Under the pieces are notes generated by a model. That model was not told where the DNA came from, made no database searches, and worked only from the letters and a program-made list of their open reading frames with translations. The position numbers and the translations under genes were made by a program. From Dasypus novemcinctus (taxonomy: Eukaryota; Chordata; Mammalia; Cingulata; Dasypodidae), in assembly GCF_030445035.2 (NCBI RefSeq), contig NC_080676.1, positions 13,988,940-14,052,939 on the forward strand: a DNA stretch of 64,000 nt, in the 5' to 3' direction. Of this stretch, positions 11,790 to 24,480 are shown one piece after another. Each line of letters starts with the position of its first letter. Within the stretch, counting starts at the first letter, position 1.

Positions 11790-12700
11790 CTCTTCCAGAC
11801 CTCTCTCTCCTGTCTTTTCTTTTCAGGCTCTAGCAAACCCTTTAGTATTTTCTGAAAATCTGGTTTCTTCTTGGAAATTCTCTCAATTTCTGTTTATCTG
11901 TGAATATTCTAATCTCACCCTCATTTTTGAAAGTCTTGCTGGGTATAAGATTCTAGGCTGGAAGTATTTCTCTTCTAGTATCTTAAATATATCAGACCAC
12001 TGTCTTCTTGCTTCCATGGTTTCTGGTGCGAAGTCAGCACTTAATCTTATTGGGTATCCCTTATATATTATGCATTGTTTTTCTTGCTTTTCTCAAAATT
12101 CTCTCTTTGTCTTTGGCCTTGGACATTCTGATGAGTATGTATCTTGGAGTTGGTCTATTTGAATTTTTTTGGATGGGAGTATGTTGTGCTTCTTGGACAG
12201 AGATATCTATGTCCTTCAAAAGGGCTGAGACATTTTCTACCATTGTTTATTCAAATATTCCTTCTGCCCCTTTCCCTTCTCTTCTCCTTCTGGAACACCC
12301 ATGACACATATGTTTGCATGCCTTTTGCTCTCATTTAGTTCCCTGAGACCTTGTTCAATTTTCCATTCTTTTCTTTATCTGTTCTTTTGTATGTTCACTT
12401 TCAGAAGCCATTTCTTCAAGTGCACCAATCCTTTCTTCTGCCTCCTCAAATCTGCTATTATAGGATTCCAATGTTTTTTAAAATTTCATTTACTGTGCTT
12501 TTCATTTGCATAAGATCTGCTGTTTTTCTATGTATGCTTTCAGATTCTTCTTTGTGCTCATCCAGTGTCTCCTTAATATCCTTACTCTCTTTAGTCATCT
12601 CATTGAATTTATTAAAGAAATTTGTTTGAACAAACTATGATTAGTTGTCTCAACTCCTTTATGTCATCTGGAAGCTTATCTTGTTCCTTTAACTTGGCCA
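11790..12700 (-). pseudogene. L1 ORF1 (ORF1p) pseudogene
   Basis: ORF1p is the L1 RNA-binding chaperone. The minus strand shows its landmarks in order with many stops and shifts. A charged coiled-coil region lies at about 12600-12300. The RRM-to-CTD segment has the motif PTPRYILIRMSKAKDKERIL at about 12061-12190. The C-terminal FKNEGEIRIF...DKQKLREF segment lies near 11860-11920. Length and order fit a complete ORF1, so the element once carried it whole. It is not intact in any frame. Confidence 0.8.
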
Positions 12701-12779
12701 TAGATTCCTGTTTCTTGGTGTGGATTGTAACTTTTTGTTGGTGTCTTCACATCTGGCTTACTAGAGTATTTATTCTGGG

Positions 12780-14177
12780 TGCAGTTTTTCTCTTTAGTTT
12801 AGGGCTTCCTGCCCTCTCTCCCTTGCTGGTTGCACAGTAGAAGCCAAGAATGCAGCTGGTGCTGTAAACTGTGGAGGCTCAAGCTGCCCTCATTGCACCA
12901 GGGACCAATGAAGTTTCTTCCAACTTTCTCCTTGCCAGGGATAGAGACAGGGTCACAGCTGTGTCGAATAATCCAAGTCATGCAGGCCTAGACTATAGTT
13001 GCCCAGAGAAAACAAAGAAGCTTCACATCCCTTTCTCCCCTGCCTGGGGTGGGGATGGAGCTGTAGGTGTTGGCAGCAATCTATGCAGTACAGGTTCAAG
13101 ATGACCACAGCAGACTGATAGACATCTGATTATTCAGTCTCTGACAGCCAAAGGTACCTGCAGTTACTTGGATAGGCTGGTGTAGGAGTTGGGGGGAAGA
13201 GGAGGGGCCACTAGCCTTCTCCCTGCCAGAGGCAGGGCTGAAGCCTAGAGCTAGGGTTGCAGGCTAATCTGGGTGAAAGAAACTGGTTCCTACCATCACT
13301 GTGATTTTTGGTCAGCCCAGCTTCTCCTTAGGCTGGGGTGGAGTAAAAATGGTGTCACCAGCCTCTTTCAGACTTGTGCTGATTCACACCTCAGCTGTTC
13401 CCAGGGTTATATCTTAGCCAACTGAATCTACCAATCAGTAACCGAAATCGACAGCCAACCATCTCCTCCTCCCTCCTTTTTGGGAAATGGAGTTTCCAAT
13501 TCCAGCCACAGAATAGCTTCTGGTGCGGCTCCTGCTGGCATAGTAGGATAATCACAGGCCTCTATGGCTTGACTGGTAATTTCCTAGAGAGGCTGGCACA
13601 GGTCTCTGCAACATCTTCCCTGCTAGAAGTGCCACTGGGGCCTAGGCTAGAGCTGCAACCTGACCTGGATTGAAAGAATCCAGTCCCCACCAACACTGTG
13701 GTTTTCAGTCTTCCCCGCTTCCTCTTGTGCTAGGCTCAGAGTTAAGATGGCGGCTCCTGGCCTCCTTCTGACTTGGACAGTCTCAAACTAGCTATTCTCA
13801 GGATTATACTTTAGCCACTAAATTTACTCATCAGTAGTTGAAATTGTTTGCTCAACCGTCTCTTCCTCCCCCATTTTTTGGAAGTGGAGCTTTCATTTTC
13901 AGCTGGGGATCAACTCCCTAGGTGGTTTGTGCCTCCAGTGGAGGATGGGCGCTGGCCTCTGGGGCGTGGAGCGCTGTACTTATGAGTCTTCTCTGCAGAT
14001 GGTCAGTCTCCTCCTTCCATTCCTTCAAGGATGTGGCAGGATGCTCTTTTGGCCTCCTGGAGCCCCCAAAGAGGAGCTTCAGTTAGTTCCAGATAGCTCT
14101 GGGTGTTTACTAAGTACCCTGTAGCAGGAGCTGATTCTAGGAGCTCCTTACTCCACCACCATCTTGCTGGTTCTCTC
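12780..14177 (-). promoter_or_regulatory. Half-L1 5' region with ~400-bp repeated units
   Basis: Two clear units, near 13240-13500 and 13640-13890, repeat with a period near 399 bases. They share the text after 'GCCTAG', the 'CACTGTG.TTTT..GTC' segment, 'TTAGCCAACTGAATCTACCAATCAGTA' versus 'TTAGCCACTAAATTTACTCATCAGTA', and a closing 'GGAA.TGGAG' block. A degenerate third unit may lie at 12840-13100. Repeated 5' units act as promoters in some rodent L1s. That role here is inference. A YY1-like AAGATGGCGGC is visible at 13746-13757. Confidence 0.6.
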
Positions 14178-15104
14178 TTATTTATTTTTTAAAAAATCTG
14201 ATCATTAATATTTTCTGTAAGGATCTTAAATTTGTACCATGTATTAAAGGGCTTTTGTCTTGCTGTGACACTGTGCATTTTCTTAATTTGTAATTTTCAT
14301 TATTGAAAAGTCAGATCAAACTACTCCTCAATAAAGATTCAATAACTTTAAAATTTATGTCAACTATGTATTTACAAGTATTTGCCAAAACATGATATCG
14401 AGATTTAATTGGTGAGCAAATAAAAACTATTAACCACTAATGTGAGAATAAGTTTAAGTTTCGTGAGAAAATAATTGTCATTTCCCAGGATTTCACAAAT
14501 TGTTCAGGATATTTTCCTGAGTCATATACCATTAAATATAATATAATTTTGTTTGTCATGTATATTGAAGCAGGGTATTTTGATGCATTGGTTTGATATC
14601 ATAAGCACTTTGCTGATCAAACGAACCTATTTCTTATCAGCTATGTGATGATGTCAATCCAGTTTTTCCTTCCATTCCCTAGGTCATCAAGATTCATTCC
14701 TTAGCTTAAGTACGTCTCCCAGCTCATTTCATCATATAAGGATGGAGTGAAAATTCCAGTAGTAATTTTTTAAAAATGAAGAAATTTTTAAAATTGCAGG
14801 GTTAACATTATTTACAAAGGAAGATATTTAAATGATGAAATGTACTATATATCAAAAGCATATGTGTGTATATTTACAAAGTCATATGCAACACTTATAT
14901 GATACCTACATACAGGCCCTCACATATGTGAAAAATGTATAAATATTCTAAAATTGTTTTCCTTTTATATACTATATTTGCAATAATATTGTCAAAATTA
15001 TAAGCATTTTCCTGCTTAAATAAATTTTATAGCATTATTTTATCAGAGCTCTCTGAATTTCTGTTTTAAGCAAGGGCAGTGTGGGTGTGATTAAGAACTT
15101 AAAA
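14178..15104. other. Single-copy AT-rich sequence
   Basis: No gene or known repeat recognised. Confidence 0.45.
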
Positions 15105-15192
15105 TGAAATAAATGACTTTTCATCTAATTTTTAGCACTAAATAAAAGCCATGCTCCTAATTTCTATTTTTCCTATAAGAGTTTTAAGTAAA
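15105..15192 (+). repeat. Direct repeat, copy 1
   Basis: This 88-base block recurs at 16741-16826 in the same orientation with one deleted base pair region and a few substitutions, about 94% identity by eye. Flanks on both sides differ, so it is a dispersed duplication. It is not recognised as a mobile element. Confidence 0.85.
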
Positions 15193-16740
15193 ACTCTGAG
15201 GAAAATAAATTTCTGATATGAGGTACTGCTGGAAAGTTCATTTTCTTTGAACTAGGAATATATGTAAAAACATATCAACAAGTAAATAGGTTCAAATGCT
15301 CCTTTGCTGTTAAAATGTGTAGAAAAGGCATTTAGGTTAATAAAAACATCAGGAAAAAATTCTAATTTATTTCTAAATTTCATATACGATATAATGGCAG
15401 AACTATGTAGATTTTTAAATCTGCAAATTGCACTCTAGGTAAGGTAATACATTAAATTATAGCAGACCATCAAATTTATTCTTGCCTAAAAGCCTCTTTT
15501 TATCACACGTGCTCTTAATACTCTTCCATGGTAATTGATTTCATCTATTTTTTTTTCCTGCAAACTCTTCCTTGATTTAGCCCAATATAATTTCTGCCTA
15601 TGCTTTAATCTTTACTTCAATATTTAGTTGCTAAAAGGCATGTTTTATATTCTTTCTTTTATGTCAGTTTTTTAGTGTATGTGTTTTAGCCCAAGTTCAA
15701 CTGAAGTTTCCTGAAAAAAAAAAAGTGTTTCTATTATCTATGATTTTCTATTTCTCTGGATAGGATCTATGGTAGTTCTTCTGAAATAACAAGTTTTTAA
15801 TACATTATTGTTTACTACTAATTATTTACTTTTTCAGATACACAAGTACATATTTGGAAATAATATCTCTACAGAAGCTGTGGTAAATAGTATTATTAAT
15901 AATTATTAAGGAATGTGTTATGTATGCTTAGGACTTTTTAAACGTTAAAATTTTTTGTCAGATTTGACCACCATCTACATTATTTTCTTATTCCAAATTG
16001 CCCTATTGGGTAGGTTAAAAGGGATAGGAAATATTGTCTGTTGCTTTTATAGCATCAATCCTGGCTATCCCCAACTTCATAATAAGTTATGTGCTTTTGG
16101 TAAACTTGACCTTAATCCCAGTTCCCAGGGTTGGCCTCTGACAGGTTTAGGCAAGAAATGGTGTCAAAATGGCTAATTATCTGGAAACATCCCTTCTCTA
16201 CTCCCCATGGATTAGAAATACGGATAAGAAGGATCCACCCATTCATCCAGAAACTATAGTTCATATCACTCCTGAATTAAGATAGATCTGGTGGTTAGTT
16301 CTTATTAACAGACTGTAAGTAGAAAAAAGTGCACCTTCTAGACAAGGTGGTTTAGAGAAGGTCGTGCCTTTTCTTTCCACCAATTTGATTCACATGGTCA
16401 AGGTGTGATATTGTAAGCTATCTCTTAAAGATAGCAGAGCCATAAGATAGTAAGAGCTGGCATCCCAAAATGATAACTCAGAGAAGAGATATCTATCAAT
16501 AAGAAAGAACCATTTTGGATTTTGGGGGGGCAAGAAATAAATATCTATTGTGTCGTGATTTTTTTTTTTCCTGTTATAGCAGCTACTATTGTCCTGACTA
16601 ATGCAAATGTACTTTCATAGTGCTTGGCAGAGTGAAGGGTTAGGATTGGATATGTCAAACTGTACAGGACATTTTTTATTGACCACAGTATTTAGGTTTT
16701 GAAAACACATAGCTTAATCTGGCCCAGTCAAAACTAAAAT
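15193..16740. other. Single-copy AT-rich sequence between direct repeats
   Basis: No gene recognised. Short T and G homopolymers occur near 16530-16570. Confidence 0.45.
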
Positions 16741-16826
16741 TGAAATAAATGACTTTTCATCTAATTTTTAGCACTAAATAAAACCATGCTCCTAATTTCT
16801 ATTTTTCCTATTAGAGTTTTAATTAA
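16741..16826 (+). repeat. Direct repeat, copy 2
   Basis: Second copy of the 15105-15192 block. Both copies start with TGAAATAAATGACTTTTCAT and end shortly after a GAGTTTTAA motif. Confidence 0.85.
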
Positions 16827-19800
16827 ACCTCCTGTTTTTACCTGTTGAATATTAGAGCATGGAAGTAACCTCTCCACGACACGGTCTGTGTTGAGAGAGA
16901 GGCTCTTTCCATTGAAAGTGAAAATTTACATGGCTAGGGTCAGCAAGATAAGAGAAAGCATGGGCCCTTCATCCTCCCACCATTGCAGAAGTGTGTGTGA
17001 GTCTGCCGAGATCTTTCACTCAGGAGAAAGCATCTTTTTAGTTCAGAAATTGCTTAGCATCAGCCAGTATCAGTTTAGATGCTACTTTTTAAACAGTCTT
17101 GTGGGAATGCCAGCTTCTCAGCACCTGGAGTCCTTGAAGGCCTTGGGACTTCTCCGGCTTCACTCTTTCTATGAGAATTTGAGTTTGGATGCAGACTCTC
17201 CCACTGGCAGAAGGCGGGGATGGGTGGTCCTCCAAGTAGCTCTTCATCTAGGCAATACAAAGTGGAAACCCAGGATGTACAAAACTGCTTCTTGCACTAA
17301 AGAGTAACCAGTTTGCTGTTGCCACTTTCTTACCTTTGAGTTCAGTTCACTTTAACTATGAAACTCCTTGTACCATATCACTCATGTTCTCCTGTGGCTA
17401 AATCCAAAGAACACTGAGTTCACATTATAGTTGATGTTTCACTTAGCCTTTCTAAATTCCATACTCCAGTAAGCCTTGCTGAAGGTTATAGTGATCAAAA
17501 TCCTAGGTCAAGTGCTGCCAAACATACAGTTGTTTCTTAAACAAGCATCTCTAAAGAAAGCGGGACATGCCTTCCAAAGAACCTGGATTATAGGCTAACT
17601 AGTCCCAACTCCCTATCTTTTCATGTGCTCTGATAACATCATTCATGAAAGTTTCATTTGAGGCAGAAAGAGAATATTCTAGAGTCCAGATCTTGTGCCT
17701 CTAGCCAATAGCGTGTAATTAGAGACAAAAGTCAATATCAGCATACAGTGCAATACAATACCACAAGACAGGAATATCTAGCAACAAAGCCTCAGGTGTC
17801 AGCTCCAAGGAGAATTGTTAGATATTTATACTCAATTCATGTACAGATGAAGTGGGTGTGGGGTGGAAAGGACATAACAGTCTCTAAATTACTTCAGCTA
17901 ATCCACATATAGTGACTATCTTTTAATTTTACCAAAAAACCCATTTCTAACACTGATCGTGATAATACATGACATTATTGCATTGCATGCTAATTCACAA
18001 CGTGTCAGCTTATCAAAAGAGAGATTTCCAAAAGGTTTGCAACAGCCACCTCTGGAGTGTGGCATTACCCTGTGTTAAACTTCCAAGGAAAGATCATTTT
18101 TTATATCACGATAGCTAAGCATGCCCTCTTGATTACTGCTACTGATTCTCCATGGGCATCAAATGCACATACATTGCATTACACCATCAATACACGAGTG
18201 CTTTAAAGGAGACTGCTGTTATCAAGATCACTGGCAATGCTGCCTTATCCCCCATAGACTCACCAGCTGAAGCTAGGATGATCTGAGCACTTTTCAAAAC
18301 AAATAAATAGTTCAAAGCGATTGGGCTTTCACTGAATGCATAAATGTTTGTGACATCTTCACAGTATTTTATCATTCCATAAGTGAACATAGTAACTATT
18401 TTCAATTTTTTCATCTTTCCTTTTCTTACTTCAATGGAATACAAAATATGTCAGAATTGTAAAAAAAAAAAAAATGCATCCTTTGTTTATTACACTTACA
18501 AGTGCTTTCATATCTGTACTGGAATTATAAGAGCAATACTGTGACTTATACAAGGAAAAATACAAGGAAAAATTATCTCATTTTTTCTTAAAAGAAAGAC
18601 ACCAGTAAGTTTAAGGTTTTTTCCAAGAACAAATAGCTTCCCTTGGGTAGAATGAGGCCTAGAAACATGGTTTGTCAATCCTAGACAGAAGGTCTTCACC
18701 TGTACTCTGCAAAATGCCTGCTACAAGGACAGAAAAGGACATTCACACAATCTGAAATATAATTTCTTAGCCAGAAGTTTGGAGGAAAGATCTTCCCTAA
18801 GCATCTTGTCCAGTCAGCTGTAGATCCATGAAGGCATTGGTGCTTGCAGTATATTTTGCTGTGTCAGGAATGATTTTATTGCTGAATTCATAGCATGGAA
18901 ACAAGCTGGAGAAATGGGCACAATTGAGATTGTAGGAAGTTACTGTTCTTTTCAAGAGATCTTTTACAAACTTTCTTATTTAAAAAACTCTTTTCTGGGT
19001 ATTTTAACATTTGGTGTTATTGAATGAGATATTTTAATGCAAAAATCGCACCAACATATCTAAATAAGAACACATGCCTCTCTTATTTTGCTGGATATGT
19101 AGATGAATGAAATTGTTGTTTTCTTTGCCAGGAAATCTGTTTGGGCACAATAAACACTGAATCTATGTTCAGTTTTTATGTTGGGTAAGTTTTCTTTTTA
19201 CAGGGAATAATTTATTTTATTCAAATCATCTTTCTTATTACTGACAAGTTTTAGCTGGAAGAAGATGAGTCAGGGCCATCTGGTATTCTTTAGTAGCTTA
19301 TTTTGACACCTCACTCACTTGTTTAAATAATTCACTGATCCAGTATAAGCTAACATTCCAAAATACAAGATACTTTCATTTTCAGATTAAATCAGCATAC
19401 ATTTGCATTTTTGTAGTTAGGTGCAAATGAATTAATGCAGGGAGCACAACTAAGCCACATTGGCTTGTTTGCTCACCCACCCCCAATCCTTCCAGTTTCT
19501 TTAAAACTCTTTTCCTGTAATTTACATGCTGAACTAGAGACACAGGTTTGCTGTATAAATGTCTAGTTGACTGATAGGATGCCAGAAATCTCCAGATACT
19601 TCGAGTAGAATCATTATTCTCCCATTTTAATCATTGACATTTATGTACAAAGTTTTAAATGTGGTTGAATAATGTAACGTGGAGCTAACATTTCTGACTC
19701 TACAAGTCACGTCAAACTCAACAGAAACACCATCATTTCTCCTAGCTATTGCAATACTACAGGGACACTTTCCGTTGGTATCCTTAGTCTATTTGGTAAA

Positions 19801-21247
19801 GAAACTCAAAAGACACATTTCTTAGGTGTCTCATGCTTTCATTTTAACTTTAACACACAATTTATCTACAGCTGTACTGGAGTGTATTCTTTCTACATAT
19901 TATTTTAATAGAAAATTTTTTTCCCAGCTCTGTAGCCCTATAGTCTTTAGATAAAATAAAAGATTGGCTTTACCTCTGAATTTTGAAGCACAGCTCCTGT
20001 AAAGACACATAATTTTCTTAATCATTTGAACTGGCTAAATAAGAAAGAAACTTTACTAATAATTAGATCTTATTCTTTATAAAACATAAAAAGTATCAGA
20101 TTCTTACATCCTTTTTCCATGTTGAAATATCTTAGTGAATTTCCAGATGTCCCCAAAGGTCATTTATGTAGTGTTTACAATTTCCTTGCATGACAGCCCA
20201 ATTTCCTCCAGCTAACTTCCTACTTGTTACTTCATGGCCCAGGGGCTACTGCAGCCTGCTCCATCTGGGTGAAGGACAGGTCAGAAGTGCCAGGGAGTTC
20301 ACAGCCCCCATCCAGGAGTTCTCTGCCAAAACCTGATGGGAGATGAGTACGTCTGTGGGCAAGTTCTACATTGGCTCTCAGGTGGGATTAAGTGGCTTAG
20401 AGTGGTACCTTCCTTAATAATGCTCCTCATTGTCTTCTTTCTTCCCTGTATCACATCCCCAATCTATTATCAATGTAGCAGAATTATTTCTTTTGGTCTT
20501 CAAAATCTATCTGTAGGAGAGAACAATATATGTTCCCCATGGTGTCTTGAAATATTTAAATAATACCCCATTTTCACCAAGTTACACTAAAAATTTGAAT
20601 TTGTTTCAATTTGCCAGTTACCACACTCACACGTATAAAAGAAAAAAAATCATTTTTTTCATATATAGCTTTTCCTGATCATAGAAAATCTTCAAGGAAC
20701 AGTTATTTTAATATTTTCCAGAGCTTTTGATAATGGTTGCTCTGAACCATTTGAGAATGGCACTTTATACTCAGTGAACTTATAAATATTAAAAACAATT
20801 TATATCAAGTTTACTTTGCTGTTTGTATTGTATCAGAGATTTATTTTTCCTCCCTTTAGTAATATGATAAGTAAATTACCTGATGATGTTTGTGTTATAA
20901 AGTAGAAAACAATACTCTCTATTTAAGAAGGGTTTTTTTTTCAGTTGATATCTCAGCGTTGCTGCAGAATTTTCAGTTTTATTATACCTATAATTAAATG
21001 AAGAGTGTAATTTAAATCTTTAGAAACTTTATAGGAATGTGCCAGTTACAAATATTAATAATTAATGATAAATTATCTCCACCTATTTAGCAGAAATTTA
21101 GAAGAAAAATAATTGTGTTTACATGGATCCATACTATGATGAATTCTTTCCTGGTGCATATATTTCCTTTATTATTGTATAAAATATTTATATTATAAAT
21201 AAAATCATAACAAAAGGTATAAAAACTAATCTATAATTTGTGTAACA
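16827..21247. other. Single-copy sequence, no gene supported
   Basis: A 139-codon open frame at 16888-17307 has no recognisable domain and is not called a gene. Sequence complexity is higher than in the flanks at about 19300-19560, where an ATTTGCAT octamer lies at 19401-19408. No splice-linked exon chain was seen. Confidence 0.45.
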
Positions 21248-21257
21248 ATTCTAATAC

Positions 21258-23923
21258 TTTTTTTTTAATGTTTCCGAAGCATGAGGACCATAATTCTGAT
21301 TTGTTAACTTTAAGTAACAATAAGAAAGAGAAGTCCCATATTATAGGAACGAAGATTGACTAGACTATTTATAAAATAAATGCTGATGAAAATAAACTAT
21401 AAAACAGGCCAGTGGTCAAAGAACCAACATGGTCAGTTGACAAGTGTTGCCAAAGGGTCAGTGTCTATCAGGCACCATTTTCAATGTAATGTCTTGGCTT
21501 TTTTGTTTAGAACATAAAAGGCAGATTGACAAGATAAACCCTATTAAATACACCTATTAGTTTATAGTTCTTTCTGAAAATAAAACTTTGAATGGAAGAG
21601 TATATGCAACATGAGTATATGCAACATGAGAGTATATGCAACATGAGTTTTCTATTGAAGTTTAAGAAATCAAGTTGGCATCAGATTTATGGAAAATGTT
21701 ACCATTGATTGCACAATTAAACCAGGACTGCAAGACTATCCTGGGTGATTATTTTCAAGTGTGAACTATAGGTATAATCCAAAAGTTCACATGTAGAAAA
21801 AACTTCTCATTTGATCCTTTCATACCATCTAGAAGGTAGGGGAAATAAACTTTGAGAAAGTAAATGTTACTGCCCCTCACCAGTGTTAAAACTGAACTCA
21901 TCAGCAGCCAATCAAGACAATGCCTTGATTTCCAGTATCTTAGGCTAGATGTTTTCACCTGAAATATTACCCTTTAAAAAATAGCTTTTCTCTTATCTCA
22001 GGATACTACTGTACTACAGGATAAAATACACAACTTTTCTTCTGTGTGGCCTCAGCTAGGTATAACAGCTCGGTATGCAATGGCTGGGTTTGAAAATAGA
22101 TTTTAAAATACTTCAATTCATTGAAGAAAATAAAGCTTAGCAATGACATGTTTTGTCTATACAGGTTTAACCTTAGTCACCTAGTACATTTTGTATTGGC
22201 ACCCATTAACTGGGAGATTCAATACTTTTCATTTGGTGCAGAAACCAACAACGTTCAGGTATATATTAGGCTTTTAGCTTGACAGTAGAACGTTTATTTG
22301 CATGTAAAGTGCCAGTTTTATATACAAACTAATACATAAACTTTAAAATCTGCTTTAAAGCAGAAGGATGACATCTTCCAACTGCCTCATGGTAGTATCT
22401 GAATATTTCATCTGCTAGATCCAACTAGCTTGAGGGTCTCCTGACTCGAAAGCCAAGACCGCTCCTGGTACTGCTGTAAGAAAGTCATCTACAGTCAAGC
22501 AGCTGGCCAAAACACAAACACAAGAAGATCTTTCATAAAAATCTTACCAGCCTTTTGTCCTTTTTCTAGGCGACTGCACTAGTAGTATTAACAGGACAGT
22601 TGAGGTAACTACACGGTTTTAAAGATGCCATCAAGGAATACTTCTATTAGGGTCCATTCGTGGTGTAGCTGGTTAACACTTTTCAAGTAGGCTGATTTTT
22701 TTTCATGAGGGAAAAAAAACAGCAAAATAAAAGTACGTCTTCAGTTCATTTAGAAGTCAGAATCCAAGGTAAAGGGATTCTCTGTTGAACTTGTCCCTCC
22801 CATCCTCTGATACTCACCCACTCTCTTCTCTATGAAGTTGGTCTTTTCTTCCAGTGAAATATTCTCCATGAAGTCAAATGGATTCTCTACTCCGAAAACC
22901 TTGCTGAAACCCAGTTCTGGCATAAGTCTGCCACAAATTCAATGTACTGCTTCGTTAAAGTGCAATTCATTCCAATCAGCTTCACAGACAGGGCCTCAAT
23001 GAGGAACTCCTTTTCTGGCTTAACAGCATTGATAATTATTTCTTTTACTTTCTGCTCTGAAGGTTGGTGAAGCAGGTGTTTGAACATTAGGCAAGCAGAG
23101 TCACAGTGTCAACCCTCATCTCTGCTAATAAGTTCATTGGAAAAGGAGAGGTCAGGCATCAATTCTTATTTCTTGAGCCAGAAAATCGATGCAAGGGAGC
23201 CTGAAAAGAAAGTTCCTTCTGCAGTTGCACAGGCTACAACAGGTTCTGCAGAGGTAACTTCTTCATCCCCAGTCCAACACAAGGCTCAGTCTGCCTTCTT
23301 TACGCGAGGCATCGTTTCAATTGCATTGAAGAGAAACTCCCTTTCTTTGTAATCTTTAATATAAGGGTCAATAAGGAGACTATACATTGCAGAACATATG
23401 TTTTCCATGGCAATCCGGAAGCCATAGAAACAGCCGGTTTTTGTAATCTGAACTTCTTGGCTAAATCACTCCACCAAGTTTTCATTTACTGTGCTATCAC
23501 TTGATGCAAAGAAAGCCAGGACGTGCGATATGAAATCTCTCTCCTGGGGCTTAAGGACTTCCCAGTGCTGAATGTCCTTGGAAAGACCCAACTCCTCATC
23601 TGTCTAAAAGGAAGCCTCAGCTTTCTTATATACCTGCCAAATATGATGTTATTCTGTGGGACAGATGACAAAGCAGCGGGGATTTTCTCTCAGGACCAGT
23701 TCATCCTACACGCTGGGGACAGGTACTTTAGTGTTCTCCTGTGGCTTGGTGTGGGCTCCTGGAAGATCTTCCTGGCTGCCTCATCTTGCTGGCCAAGATG
23801 AAGGTGCTGAAGGCTGGGGGCGCTGAGCCCCTGGAGCTGCTACGGGTTGACCAGGGATGCAGAGAGCTTGGCATTGTGGAGGTGAATGCAAGCAAGACTG
23901 ATGGGGACCAGGTGGCACTGGCC
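21258..23923 (-). pseudogene. RRM2: Processed pseudogene of RRM2
   Basis: RRM2 encodes the small, di-iron tyrosyl-radical subunit of ribonucleotide reductase. The coding homology runs from 23923 down to a TAA at 22750-22752 with no introns. Recognisable segments in order are IFQEP (near 23750), [14 protein letters not shown] (about 23530), FYGF.IAMENI.S.MYSLLID (about 23400), [58 protein letters not shown] (about 22950) and a C-terminal FTLDSDF. The C-terminus fits RRM2 better than its paralogue RRM2B. Several in-frame stops and indels break it. The first few codons are missing. The 3'UTR continues to about 21268, followed by an A tract (T9 on the plus strand). The TSD ATTCTAATAC lies at 21248-21257 and 23924-23933. 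Confidence 0.94.
21597..21648. repeat. Short tandem repeat inside RRM2 3'UTR copy
   Basis: The unit GAGTATATGCAACAT occurs three times with a period of 15-17 bases. The corresponding place in a typical RRM2 3'UTR is not repeated, so the expansion probably arose after or just before retroposition. Confidence 0.8.
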
Positions 23924-24184
23924 ATTCTAATACATTTTAATTGAGAAGTATCACTTAAATATATTTGGAAACTTTCTATATACGACAAGAAGGAAATTAT
24001 TCAAAATAACGAAAACATTTCTAGGAAGATAGTGGCAAGATTCAGAGCAGTAAAGATGGAAGATGGCGCTGGTGATGAAATCTGGTCAGATCCTGAATAT
24101 ATTTTGAAGTAGATTACAGAGATAGGACAACGAAATGTTTTGCATGATTCTATATTAGAGCCTGGGCCCAAAAGCCAGATGCAA

Positions 24185-24480
24185 AAAGACAAAATATTAT
24201 ATGATCTTGCATATATGATATACCTAGATAAACAAATTCATAGAGAGAGATATTAGATTACAGGCTACCAGAGGCCAGGAGGGTATGTGGGATGAGGGAT
24301 ATTGTTTAAAAGGGTGGAGTATAAGTTTGAGATGATGAAACTATTTGGGTAATGGATATTGGTGAAGGCAGCACAATACTGAGAATATAGTTAATATCAC
24401 TGAATCATGGAGTTGAATGTGGTTAAAATAGGAAAATTTGAGTTGTATATATGTTAATACAACAGAGTTAAAAAAATTAC
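24185..24480 (+). repeat. L1 3'UTR fragment (L1MA/MB-like)
   Basis: Follows the classical L1 3' text: 'ATTATATGATCTTGCATATATGATATACCTAGATAAACAAATTCATAGAGA', 'ACAGGCTACCAGAGGCCAGG', 'GTAATGGATATTGGTGAAGGCAGCACAA' and 'GGTTAAAATAGGAAAATTTGAGTTGTATATATG' (each allowing small differences). No coding capacity. Confidence 0.72.

Larger units (their letters stand above)
9770..14177 (-). mobile_element. Half-L1 (HAL1-like) element, near full length
   Basis: Read on the minus strand this is one L1-derived unit of about 4.3 kb. The 5' terminus GAGAGAACCAGCAAGATGG sits at 14177, followed by a ~1.4-kb 5' region with repeated units, a complete but broken ORF1 (about 12700-11790), only a ~0.7-kb internal piece of ORF2, and a ~1.1-kb 3' region made of repeated units. 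The ORF2 endonuclease and reverse transcriptase parts are absent. HAL1 elements are known ORF1-only L1 derivatives mobilised in trans. A full L1 that later suffered internal deletions is the alternative. A weak TTATTTAT-like match flanks both ends but is low complexity. Confidence 0.75.

Noticed and set aside
11743-12338. Plus-strand frames of 64-139 codons
   Set aside because: Antisense shadows of the L1 ORF1 remnant, whose minus-strand motifs are clear.
16888-17307. 139-codon frame
   Set aside because: No domain, no homology recognised, no splice context. It can be chance in a somewhat GC-richer stretch.
23080-23944. Plus-strand frames of 67-92 codons
   Set aside because: Antisense shadows of the RRM2 retropseudogene.
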